Source: an uncultured bacterium (GTDB lineage: Bacteria > Spirochaetota > Spirochaetia > Sphaerochaetales > Sphaerochaetaceae). Taken from it: a DNA stretch of 16,117 nucleotides. A model generated the notes under the pieces. It was not told where the DNA came from, did not search any database, and worked only from the letters and a program-made list of their open reading frames with translations. Both the position numbers and the translations under genes were made by a program. The stretch covers positions 1 through 16,117 of the forward strand of contig CAJMOS010000070.1 in assembly GCA_905215015.1 (NCBI GenBank). The letters are read 5' to 3'. Shown piece by piece: positions 1-6,690 of this stretch. Each line of letters starts with the position of its first letter. Position 1 is the stretch's first letter.

Positions 1-627
1 GCCCCCGTCCAGGATGGCGATCTCATCCGCCAGCGCCATCGCCTCCTCCTGGTCATGGGTGACCAGGATGGCCGTCACCTGCAAGTCCTGCTGGATGGAC
101 TTGATGACCTCGCGGATCTCGATTTTCAAGCGGGCATCGAGGTTCGACATCGGCTCGTCGAGCAACAGGATGTGCGGTTCCTTGACGATGGCACGGCAAA
201 TGGCGACCCGCTGCTGCTGCCCGCCCGACAGCTGGGCAGGCTTGCGATCGAGCAGGTGCTCGATCTGCAGTTTCTTGGCCACCTCGCGCGCCTTGGCGTG
301 GCGGGTCTTCTTGTCCATCCCCTTCTGCTTCAGCGGGAACGCGATATTGTCCAGCACGCTCAGATGGGGATACAGGGCATAAGACTGGAACACCATGCCG
401 ATGTTGCGGTCCTTCGGGGCCATATGGGTCACATCCTTTCCGTCAAAGAGGATTTTGCCCTCCGTCGGGTCCAGCAGACCCGCAATGCAGTTCAGCGTGG
501 TGGACTTGCCGCAACCCGAAGGTCCGAGCAGGGCGATGAACTTCCCGTCAGGGATGGTCAGGTCGAAATGATCCAACGCCACCGTATGCTTGTCGTATTC
601 CTTACGCAGTCCTTTGATCTCGATCAT
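1..627 (-). CDS. Sugar ABC transporter ATP-binding protein, MsmX/UgpC/MalK type (3' part missing)
   Basis: This is the cytoplasmic ATPase that powers the sugar importer encoded by the next three genes. 209 codons are visible and the frame is open to base 1, so the C-terminal part (rest of the helical and TOBE/OB domains) lies outside the window. Visible motifs are Walker A GPSGCGKST at residues 35-43, the Q-loop glutamine at 81, signature LSGGQQQR at 133-140, Walker B ILLLDEP near 153-159, D-loop SNLDA and the switch histidine in VTHDQEEA near 191. All catalytic residues are present. The SGGQQQR signature and the THDQEEA stretch are typical of the CUT1 ATPases MalK, UgpC and MsmX. The ATG at 627 overlaps the TGA of the preceding permease (ATGA), so translation is probably coupled. 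Such ATPases can serve several transporters, so the substrate cannot be read from this gene. Confidence 0.95.
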   Translation of the reverse strand, partial: MIEIKGLRKEYDKHTVALDHFDLTIPDGKFIALLGPSGCGKSTTLNCIAGLLDPTEGKILFDGKDVTHMAPKDRNIGMVFQSYALYPHLSVLDNIAFPLKQKGMDKKTRHAKAREVAKKLQIEHLLDRKPAQLSGGQQQRVAICRAIVKEPHILLLDEPMSNLDARLKIEIREVIKSIQQDLQVTAILVTHDQEEAMALADEIAILDGG

Positions 628-1469
628 GATAGTCCTTTGCCTCCTCCCATATTGCCTTCCATAAGCTGCTTCTGCGTGAGGAGGAAAAAGATAATCACGG
701 GAAGCATGTAGACGATTCCCATCGCGGCAACGACGTTGTAGGTCGGAATCAGCTGGTCGTTGCGGGTCAGGGCCCTGATGTAGGTCGACATGACCGGCGT
801 CTTGCTGCCGAAGAGCAACGTGTCGAACAGAATGAAGTTCGACCAGGCGCTCATGAAGCTGAAGACCGCGATGCTGACGATGCCCGGCTTGACCAGATGG
901 ATGATGACCTGGAAGAAACCGGACAGCGGCGTGCAACCGTCAACCAGCGTCGAGTTCTCGATATCATGCGAGACCCCGTCGAAGAAATTCTTGATGATGA
1001 AGGTCGAGCCTGGAATGCGGAACGCCAGGGCCACCAGGACCACGCCACGCAGCGTGTTGACCACATGCAGCACCATCAGCACATAGAGCACGGCGATCAG
1101 CAGCAACAGGTTCGGGAACATGCGCAGCACGAGCAACCCGGTCTGGATGTTCCTTCTCCCCGGGAAATGCAGCCTGCTCAGCGCATAGCCGGCCAGCATG
1201 CTGACCAGCACTTCGAAGAACGTCACCAAGCAGGTGAAGACCAGCGAGTTGCGCAGTGCGGGACCGATCGGTTTGATCGTGGTCTGGTCGCGCAACTTCA
1301 TCGGCCCGACGACGAACTGGAAATTGGAAAGGGTCACATGACCGTCTCCATCAAAAAAGGCCATGCCGAAAAACACGATGAACATGAATACCAGCGGAAG
1401 CACGAACAGGATCATCACCGCAATCGCGATGTTCTGCTTGCGCCGCTCGCTCCGGGTCATATCAGTCAT
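624..1469 (-). CDS. Carbohydrate ABC transporter permease, MalG type
   Basis: This 281-residue inner-membrane protein is one half of the translocation channel of a CUT1-type sugar importer. Hydrophobic segments lie near residues 14-38, 73-97, 112-137, 140-155, 196-215 and 243-264. The cytoplasmic EAA loop that contacts the ATPase lies near 168-196 and reads IENSTLVDGCTPL, then VIIHLVKPG. The central V-D-G is kept, but it has EN for EA, C for A, and H where the first proline is usual, so it is a degenerate copy. The ATG at 1469 is preferred over an in-frame ATG at 1496 because GGAGG lies about nine bases upstream of it. It overlaps the 3' end of the MalF-type gene by 8 bp (ATGACTGA), and its own stop overlaps the ATPase start. 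Family assignment is secure; the sugar is unknown. Confidence 0.93.
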   Translation of the reverse strand: MTDMTRSERRKQNIAIAVMILFVLPLVFMFIVFFGMAFFDGDGHVTLSNFQFVVGPMKLRDQTTIKPIGPALRNSLVFTCLVTFFEVLVSMLAGYALSRLHFPGRRNIQTGLLVLRMFPNLLLLIAVLYVLMVLHVVNTLRGVVLVALAFRIPGSTFIIKNFFDGVSHDIENSTLVDGCTPLSGFFQVIIHLVKPGIVSIAVFSFMSAWSNFILFDTLLFGSKTPVMSTYIRALTRNDQLIPTYNVVAAMGIVYMLPVIIFFLLTQKQLMEGNMGGGKGLS

Positions 1470-2355
1470 TTTCCTTCCCTCCTTTCGCGTGCACACGCTT
1501 CGAGGCGAAACCGAAAAGCAACATGAGCATGAAGACCACGAGAATCAGCATGACGCTGATGGCGGCTCCATACCCGTACTGCTGGTCGACGAATGCCTTG
1601 TGATAGGCCGAGAGCGCCCAGACCTCGGTGCGGTTCAGCGGTCCGCCATTGGTGATCAGCATGATGTTGATGTAGTTCGTCATCAGCCCCAGCGTCTCCC
1701 ACATGACCACGAACTTGATGTGGCTGGAAATGTTGGGGATGATGATCTGGCGGATGATCTCCCATTCGCTCGCTCCGTCGACCCTCGCGGCACGAAACTG
1801 GTTCTCGGGAATCGAACGGATGGCGCTGGAAAGGATGATCGCGCCATAGGCCAAGGCAACCACCACCTCGACCAGGATGATGACGATCATCGGGTAATCG
1901 GCAATCCAGTTGACCGGACTGCCCGACGGATGGAAGAAGTGGACGACCTTGTTGATGAATCCATTCTCCGTAGCGTCGAGATACCAGAGCCAAAGGATGG
2001 AATAGATGACCGAAGGAGTGACCATCGGCAGCATGATGATGGACTTGAACAAGCTCGCCCATGCGTTGCTGCGGATAAAATAGGCAGTCATGACCGCGAT
2101 GAACAGGTCAAGCAGGATGATCAGGACCATAGCACAGAAGATATAGACCAGCGTGTTTGCCAGGATCAGCCCGTTGTTCGGATCCAGAAAAATCTTCTTG
2201 TAGTTGTAGAACCCGACAAACTTCCACTGGAAGGTGGCATCTAGTCCAGTGAAGGACATGATGATTGTCAGGATGGCAGGGAGCAGGTAGAACAATGAAA
2301 CCAGCACCAGAAAGGGAGACAGGAAGGTATATGCCTGTACGGTTTTCCTTTTCAT
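1462..2355 (-). CDS. Carbohydrate ABC transporter permease, MalF/UgpA type
   Basis: This 297-residue protein is the partner channel subunit of the CUT1 sugar importer. About six membrane segments are visible (near residues 12-35, 63-94, 101-126, 152-180, 211-235 and 261-285). The EAA loop lies at about 184-208 and contains FRAARVDGASEWEIIRQIIIP, a close match to the family consensus (the A-x-x-D-G core, then I-x-x-P). The start ATG at 2355 is chosen because GGAGG sits about five bases upstream. The longer open frame back to 2421 would run through a terminator-like hairpin and is unlikely to be translated. It lies 74 bp downstream of the binding-protein gene and overlaps the MalG-type gene by 8 bp. 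It lacks the long periplasmic insert of E. coli MalF, as is usual for UgpA-like permeases. Confidence 0.94.
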   Translation of the reverse strand: MKRKTVQAYTFLSPFLVLVSLFYLLPAILTIIMSFTGLDATFQWKFVGFYNYKKIFLDPNNGLILANTLVYIFCAMVLIILLDLFIAVMTAYFIRSNAWASLFKSIIMLPMVTPSVIYSILWLWYLDATENGFINKVVHFFHPSGSPVNWIADYPMIVIILVEVVVALAYGAIILSSAIRSIPENQFRAARVDGASEWEIIRQIIIPNISSHIKFVVMWETLGLMTNYINIMLITNGGPLNRTEVWALSAYHKAFVDQQYGYGAAISVMLILVVFMLMLLFGFASKRVHAKGGKEND

Positions 2356-2372
2356 GTCGCCTCCAAAGAACC

Positions 2373-2414
2373 AAGAAAAAAAGGAAAAACCAGGGAATGG
2401 CCGCACCATTCCCC
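2373..2414 (-). terminator. Intercistronic terminator/attenuator between binding-protein and permease genes
   Basis: A perfect 8-bp stem (GGGAATGG at 2393-2400 and CCATTCCC at 2406-2413, 5-nt loop) lies 16 bases beyond the binding-protein stop codon. Read on the minus strand, the direction of the operon, the stem is followed by a broken T-rich tract (TTTTTCCTTTTTTTC). That is the layout of a rho-independent terminator. Its place inside the operon suggests partial termination, so that more binding protein than membrane subunits is made, as is known for several sugar ABC operons. It could also block 3' exonucleases. Confidence 0.65.
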
Positions 2415-2429
2415 GGAACAAACGAAACG

Positions 2430-3782
2430 TTATTTCACGATGACGTTCTTCACGTTCAGCGTGATCTGCGTCTCCATGTCGCTGACCGCCTTCTCCGGTG
2501 TGGTCTGACCCAGCTCAAGGGCGACAATCTGCTTGAACAATTCGCTGCGGTAGGTAGCCAGACCGTCGATGCTCGGGGCGACCACGGCGTACTGGGCCAT
2601 ATAGCCGGTAGCGGCGACAATCGGGTTTTTCGCCATCTGGGGATCCTCGTTGGCCGCCTTGACGGAGCTCAGCGTATTGATCGTGGCGGCATGACGCGCC
2701 ATCAGGTCGGTGTCCTCGGTGACCAGCATCCTGTACAGCTCCTTGCAAAGGTCAGGATACTTGGTCTTGCTGGAGATACCGACATACTGCGGAGCACCAT
2801 AGACGAACGGATGGTCGACGTACTGGCTCTTCGGGAACATCATGAATCCCACCTTCTCGGCAAACTCGGGAATCGTCACACCGGCGGCGGAAGCCATGTA
2901 GGGACTCGCGTAGACCGGTCCGAAATAGGAGAAAGCCTCACCGGTGTAGATTCTCTTCTCAACCTCGGTCCAGACCTGCTGGTTCAGGTTGTGCGGAGTG
3001 ATTCCCCGCACGTTCGAATCGTCGTACATCAGCTGGAAGAAACGCTTCAGTCCTTCACGGTCAAAGACCAACGTCCCCTTCTCGTCATAGTACTGCCCAC
3101 CGAGCACGCTGATCAGGTCGAGGAAATCGTTGCCTGCTCCGGTGCGATGGATCAGACCCTCTTTGGCGCCACCCTTGTCCACGACTTCCTTGCAGAGGGC
3201 GATGTAGTCCTCGAACGAGAAGGAACCGTCCTGGACCTTGCCGGGAAGCGCATTGACCTCCTCGTCGGTCCAGCCGATGGCTTTCAGACAGTCGCGGTTG
3301 TAGTAGATGGCCCTGACCGGAAGATCCGGCGGAAAGGCGTAGATCCTGCCGTTGACATCAGTGGCCGTCGCGAAAACTCCCGGAACCCAGAGATCCTTGG
3401 TCTCGTCAACCAGGTCGGTAAGATCAAGCAGGAGGCCGTTCTTGATCAGCGAAGCGACATCGCTGATAGCGTAGAAATCGGGCTGGTCGCCGGTCTTGTG
3501 GGCGAAGACGATGTTGTTCTGGTATTGGGTCCAGTCGATCGTCTGATAGTCCTTCTCGAACTCGATGCGGATGTTTTTGCCTTCGGCCTTGTATTTCTCG
3601 TTCAGGCGGGCCCCGGCATCAACGACCGCTTCGGGGATGGTCGTGAAGTCCATGTTATGGGAAATCTTCAGCGTGATGACCTGTTCCTTGCCCTCTGCAG
3701 TCCGGGTTTCCGAAGAGCCTCCGGCAACGAGCGGGGAGATGGAAGCAGCAAGCACCATCAATCCAAGCACGATTCTTTTCAT
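2430..3782 (-). CDS. Extracellular sugar-binding protein of an ABC importer (SBP family 1/8)
   Basis: This 450-residue exported protein would capture a sugar or oligosaccharide and deliver it to the permeases encoded downstream. It has a classical signal peptide: KR at the N-terminus, a hydrophobic core to about residue 19, then LVAGGSSE. No cysteine lipobox is present, so it is predicted to be released by signal peptidase I, unlike most Gram-positive homologues. The mature part has features usual in cluster-B binding proteins, such as YAFPPDLPVRAIYYNRD, where the first lobe contacts ligand, and GWTDEE in the following helix. The ATG at 3782 is chosen because AAGGAG lies six bases upstream and the K-R signal peptide begins there; the in-frame ATGs just upstream have poorer spacing or would cover the Shine-Dalgarno site. 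It is the first gene of the importer operon. The ligand cannot be inferred from sequence. Confidence 0.93.
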   Translation of the reverse strand: MKRIVLGLMVLAASISPLVAGGSSETRTAEGKEQVITLKISHNMDFTTIPEAVVDAGARLNEKYKAEGKNIRIEFEKDYQTIDWTQYQNNIVFAHKTGDQPDFYAISDVASLIKNGLLLDLTDLVDETKDLWVPGVFATATDVNGRIYAFPPDLPVRAIYYNRDCLKAIGWTDEEVNALPGKVQDGSFSFEDYIALCKEVVDKGGAKEGLIHRTGAGNDFLDLISVLGGQYYDEKGTLVFDREGLKRFFQLMYDDSNVRGITPHNLNQQVWTEVEKRIYTGEAFSYFGPVYASPYMASAAGVTIPEFAEKVGFMMFPKSQYVDHPFVYGAPQYVGISSKTKYPDLCKELYRMLVTEDTDLMARHAATINTLSSVKAANEDPQMAKNPIVAATGYMAQYAVVAPSIDGLATYRSELFKQIVALELGQTTPEKAVSDMETQITLNVKNVIVK

Positions 3783-3793
3783 GTTCATCTCCT

Positions 3794-3819
3794 TGGACGC
3801 CAAGCGTCCATGTGCACAT
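3794..3819 (-). promoter_or_regulatory. Inverted repeat plus 10-bp palindrome at the transcript start of the sugar importer operon
   Basis: Two adjacent dyads fill the predicted 5' leader. TGGACGC and GCGTCCA (3794-3800 and 3804-3810) form a perfect 7-bp inverted repeat around CAA. The palindrome ATGTGCACAT (3810-3819) abuts it, next to the -10 element. The first dyad ends on the first base of the Shine-Dalgarno site. Its position fits either an operator for a LacI- or GntR-type sugar repressor or an mRNA hairpin beside the ribosome binding site. No regulator gene for the importer is in the window. Confidence 0.4.
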
Positions 3820-3845
3820 TACCAACAAGGGTTCTTTTGTGACAA
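3818..3845 (-). promoter_or_regulatory. Predicted sigma-70-type promoter of the sugar importer operon
   Basis: On the minus strand, TTGTCA (3845-3840, five of six consensus bases) and GGTAAT (3823-3818, four of six) are separated by 16 bp. The start of transcription would fall near 3811, giving a leader of about 29 nt that carries the inverted repeat. The call rests on consensus matching alone. Confidence 0.4.
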
Positions 3846-3916
3846 GTTGCCGTAAAGACCCTCACCAAAAATTCACAAAGGAAATGGAAACCAAACGCAA
3901 CACCAGCAATCCGTTG

Positions 3917-4384
3917 TCAGGACTCGTTCACCAGCTTGCCGGTCATGTGGTCGATGGAGAGCTCCAGGACCTGGATGACGTTCGCCTTTGTCTTCAGCTC
4001 GCTCTCGACAAAGTCCGCCGGGTCGTACTTCAGGCCGAGTTTCCTAGCTTCCTGAATGGTCTCCTCCAGATCGTCCACGAAACGGATCCTGCCGAAGACG
4101 ACCACGCTCTTCACGTTCAACCCGAGCTTGTTCTCTTCCAGATACCCGTGGTCCATCACCGTGAACGAAACCTTATTGTCTTTTTTCAACGCGTCGATCT
4201 TGTGGCCCTGCTTCGCCCCATGGAAATAGATCTTTCCGCCGTCGTAGACGAAATTGATGGGAATCCCGTAAGGGTATCCGTCCTCTCCATGCACCGACAG
4301 GACACCCCTAGGCTCATTCTTCAAGACCTCGATGCACTCTTTCTCAGTAAGCTGCTGTTTCCATCTTCTCATTGTTCTGAACAT
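3917..4384 (-). CDS. Pyridoxamine 5'-phosphate oxidase family flavoprotein (NimA-like)
   Basis: This 155-residue cytoplasmic protein has the FMN-binding split-barrel fold of the PNPOx superfamily. Family hallmarks are the N-terminal MFRxMRRxxQQL block, then LKNEPRGVLSVHGEDGYPYG followed by IPINFVYDGGKIYFHGAKQGHK around residues 22-62, matching the flavin-binding beta barrel. Small members of this type include NimA nitroimidazole reductases and many uncharacterised flavin reductases; the true substrate is unknown. The ATG at 4384 is chosen because the MFRxMRR opening is conserved in homologues, although no good Shine-Dalgarno site is visible. The start overlaps the 3' end of the upstream 77-residue reading frame by 41 bp. 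It is the last gene of the unit that begins with the DUF362 gene. Confidence 0.88.
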   Translation of the reverse strand: MFRTMRRWKQQLTEKECIEVLKNEPRGVLSVHGEDGYPYGIPINFVYDGGKIYFHGAKQGHKIDALKKDNKVSFTVMDHGYLEENKLGLNVKSVVVFGRIRFVDDLEETIQEARKLGLKYDPADFVESELKTKANVIQVLELSIDHMTGKLVNES

Positions 4385-4577
4385 GATCGGTTCCGCCGTT
4401 CTCGGATTGTAGCAGGACGTCCGTCCTTTTCAAAGTCTTCCAGACAATAACGGGGACCGGATCCCCCTTTTCGTCCAAGGTGTACTCGATGCCATCACGG
4501 CCGAAGCCACAGAGCATATACCCTTCATCGCGGCCCATCCATTCGAACATCTCCGCGATTTTGTCGGCTTTCTTCAT
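4344..4577 (-). CDS. Hypothetical small protein, 77 residues
   Basis: This is a probable small soluble protein that I do not recognise. It begins MKKADKIAEMFEWMGRDEGY and then has a probable beta-rich stretch with DGIEYTLDEKGDPVPVIVWK. No signal peptide, membrane segment or cysteine cluster is evident; there is a single Cys. The composition is protein-like: the acidic and basic residues are mixed, unlike the Arg/Ser-rich shadow frames nearby. It starts 18 nt after the permease stop and overlaps the flavoprotein start by 41 bp, so it fills what would otherwise be a gap in the operon. Against it, no clear Shine-Dalgarno sequence precedes the ATG, and its last 15 or so residues are in the overlap and look less constrained. 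A truncated or decayed gene is the alternative. Confidence 0.55.
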   Translation of the reverse strand: MKKADKIAEMFEWMGRDEGYMLCGFGRDGIEYTLDEKGDPVPVIVWKTLKRTDVLLQSENGGTDHVQNNEKMETAAY

Positions 4578-4595
4578 ACAACGCTACGTTCTGGA

Positions 4596-5483
4596 TCAGC
4601 GAACACACAGATCAACCAAAAGGCCGGTAGCCAGTGCAAAGACCATGACATAGCCTGCGTAGTACAGGAAATGCCTGCCTCCCAGCACGATCTTCAATGC
4701 CCCGAGATTGGTGATTTTCGTTGCCGGTCCAGTCAGCATGAACGCTGCGGCGCTTCCCAGGCTCATGCCTCGGATCAGCCATTCCTGGATCAAAGGAATG
4801 GTTCCACCACCACAGGCGTACAGGGGTACGCCGATGGTGGCCGCCATCAGTACGCCCCATGCTTTGTTTCCCCTGAACAGTACGGTGGTCACCGATTCCG
4901 GCACATAGCGCTGGAACAACGCGGAAAGCAGGATGCCAAGGGAGAAATAGGGGCCGGTCGCCTTGATGTTCCGCCACACGTTCTTCCCGTACCGCACGAG
5001 AAGATTCGGATCGGTGTCATGGTTCGGGGGCTCCTGCATGGTTTGGAAACGGAAAAAAGGCTTGCGGTACATGTCGAGGAGCAGACCGGCCCCGATGCCA
5101 CAGAGAAAACAGGAGGCCAGACGGATCATGACCACCTGGGGACCCAATGCTCCCGAATAGAACACCAGCTGGGGATTGAGCAGCATGCTCGCCATCATGA
5201 ACGCGGCAAGCCAGTCCTCACGCATTCCCTGCTCGGCAAAAGAAGCGGCGATGGGGACTGTGCCGTACATGCACAGCGGAGAGAGGATTCCCAACGCGCT
5301 TGCGGGAACCACGCCAAGCGCTCCCCACCGCTTTCCTCGCATGCCACAAAACAGACGATGGATGGGTTGCTTGGCGAAGACCGAGACGGCCGATCCCCCG
5401 AGGATGCCGAAAGTCCACCAAAAGGCAATCTGCCGAAACTGCAGCGTCACATAGTACCAAAGATAGACCAGTTTCCGCCGCAT
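4596..5483 (-). CDS. Predicted permease, PF03773 (ArsP_1/YraQ-like) family
   Basis: This 295-residue multi-spanning inner-membrane protein is built as two related halves, each with one Cys/Pro signature: SPLCMYGTVPIAASF (Cys 71) and PLYACGGGTIPLIQEW (Cys 224). A GPATKITNLGAL segment near 252-263 is also typical of this family. Hydrophobic helices occur near residues 18-36, 56-82, 92-112, 120-137, 180-192, 208-230, 243-262 and 272-293. One relative, ArsP, exports methylated trivalent arsenicals; most members have no known substrate. Both halves have a single cysteine where many relatives have Cys-x-Cys, so arsenic specificity should not be assumed. The ATG follows the DUF362 stop by one base (TGACATG), which implies coupled translation. 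No Shine-Dalgarno site stands out. Confidence 0.85.
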   Translation of the reverse strand: MRRKLVYLWYYVTLQFRQIAFWWTFGILGGSAVSVFAKQPIHRLFCGMRGKRWGALGVVPASALGILSPLCMYGTVPIAASFAEQGMREDWLAAFMMASMLLNPQLVFYSGALGPQVVMIRLASCFLCGIGAGLLLDMYRKPFFRFQTMQEPPNHDTDPNLLVRYGKNVWRNIKATGPYFSLGILLSALFQRYVPESVTTVLFRGNKAWGVLMAATIGVPLYACGGGTIPLIQEWLIRGMSLGSAAAFMLTGPATKITNLGALKIVLGGRHFLYYAGYVMVFALATGLLVDLCVR

Positions 5484-5484
5484 G

Positions 5485-6525
5485 TCAGTCGCTCAGGTCA
5501 ACCAACCGGTAGTTCCTGCTGCCAAAATGGATCTGGTCGTCCGCTTCCAGAGTATGGATGCCATGGCGTGACTCGATACGCTTGGGCAAATTGTCGGTAT
5601 CCGGCGCGGCATAGACCAAGTCGACGCAAGCCTGGTCCAAGGCCACGGGATCAAGCGACGCGAGAATGCCGATATCGTGCATGTCGGGCTCTGCAGGATT
5701 GCCGTCACAGTCGCAGTCCACGCTGAGCCGGTTCATCACGTTGACAAATGCCATACGCCTGCCATGGTCCAGGTAATCCGATACGCCCTTTGCCGCATCG
5801 GCCATGGCTTCCAGGAACGAATCCTGGTCGGCGCTCCACATGCTCCCCCCCTTTCCTCCGGTATGGATGAGGGGTTTCCCTTGTTCGCCGGAACCGAGGC
5901 CGATGGAGATGTTCTTGATGGCGCCACCGAAGCCTGCCATGGCATGGCCCTTGAAATGGGAAAGCACCAGATAGGAATCATAATCGGCAAACGCCTTGCC
6001 GACGTAATCCTCCTTCAGCCGTCGTCCCCCTTCGACAGGAATCGCCATGGAACCGTCCTCGTCCAGAATCTGGAAAGGGGCGATTTCGGTGAAACCGTGG
6101 TCTTTGGCGACCTGGTAGTGCATGGCAGTCTGGGCGCGACTCCCTCCATAGGCGGTATTGCACTCGACGATGGTGCCGCCGACATGCTGGACCAGGCCTT
6201 TGATCAGGTTGGGATCCAGGTAGTTGCTTGCAGGAGGCTCACCGGTGGAAAGCTTGACCGCGACCCTGCCCGTCGGCTGCCAGCCGAGGGCCTGATACGC
6301 CTTCATCAGCGCATCCGGAGTTATGCCGGAAATGAAATAGACAACGGGAGCGGAAGCATCGTCCGTCCTATGGGAGAGTGCGGCAAGGTCGATCGCGGCA
6401 TCACCATTGGTCGTAAGCGTCGTGCCTCGCACCGTCTCCGGAACCCTCGTCGTCTCGGCTTGTCCCTGTGCATGGATTCCATACACAGCCATAACACAGC
6501 AAAGGAATGGAACAATCTTTTTCAT
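5485..6525 (-). CDS. Exported DUF362 domain protein
   Basis: This 346-residue protein has a signal peptide (MKK, hydrophobic core, cleavage likely after IHA at residue 19) followed by a full-length DUF362 domain. Recognisable family blocks are LSHFKGHAMAGFGGAIKNI near 188-206, DCDCDG near 270-275, and DIGILASLDPVALDQACVDLV near 284-304. DUF362 proteins are of unknown biochemical role. Many cytoplasmic relatives carry ferredoxin-type CxxCxxC clusters; none is seen here, although the acidic Cys-Asp-Cys-Asp block could bind metal. The ATG at 6525 is chosen because it begins the signal peptide; the open frame extends seven codons further to 6546. No Shine-Dalgarno site precedes either start. It is the first gene of a four-gene unit with a permease, a small protein and a flavoprotein, one base from the permease. 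Confidence 0.86.
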   Translation of the reverse strand: MKKIVPFLCCVMAVYGIHAQGQAETTRVPETVRGTTLTTNGDAAIDLAALSHRTDDASAPVVYFISGITPDALMKAYQALGWQPTGRVAVKLSTGEPPASNYLDPNLIKGLVQHVGGTIVECNTAYGGSRAQTAMHYQVAKDHGFTEIAPFQILDEDGSMAIPVEGGRRLKEDYVGKAFADYDSYLVLSHFKGHAMAGFGGAIKNISIGLGSGEQGKPLIHTGGKGGSMWSADQDSFLEAMADAAKGVSDYLDHGRRMAFVNVMNRLSVDCDCDGNPAEPDMHDIGILASLDPVALDQACVDLVYAAPDTDNLPKRIESRHGIHTLEADDQIHFGSRNYRLVDLSD

Positions 6526-6530
6526 GCTGT

Positions 6531-6559
6531 ATGGTATGACGCGCATAAGTTGCGGTCAA
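6531..6559 (-). promoter_or_regulatory. Possible promoter of the DUF362 unit
   Basis: On the minus strand TTGACC (6559-6554) and TACCAT (6536-6531) are 17 bp apart. Transcription would then start within a base or two of the ATG at 6525, giving a leaderless mRNA, which fits the absence of a Shine-Dalgarno site. The -10 match is weak (four of six bases), so this is tentative. Confidence 0.27.
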
Positions 6560-6635
6560 GGTTTCTTTCCCTGCGTCCTCCATGAAAATCGCAAGGGCGT
6601 CAGGGAAGCCACCTCCATGTGTCCCCAGAGGAGGG

Positions 6636-6653
6636 AGGCGGACAATTCCGCCT
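6636..6653 (-). terminator. Hairpin downstream of the ABC transporter pair, possible terminator
   Basis: AGGCGGA and TCCGCCT form a perfect 7-bp stem with a 4-nt loop, 37 bp after the stop codon of the second ABC gene. On the minus strand it is followed by CCCTCCTC rather than a T-run, so it is not a textbook rho-independent terminator. A smaller CCGG/CCGG stem around CAAA (6663-6674) lies between it and the gene. The rest of the 165-bp gap up to 6690 holds nothing else I can identify apart from the candidate DUF362 promoter. Confidence 0.35.
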
Positions 6654-6690
6654 GTTACCCCTCCGGTTTGCCGGTACGCGTTTCCTGCCG

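Noticed and set aside
2265..3842. 525-codon plus-strand frame opposite the binding-protein gene
   Set aside because: It is a shadow frame. The minus strand has a Shine-Dalgarno site, signal peptide and binding-protein blocks.
4596..5483. Calling the permease an arsenic exporter (ArsP)
   Set aside because: The family includes ArsP, but the Cys-x-Cys signatures are reduced to single cysteines and no ars genes are nearby, so only the family name is supported.
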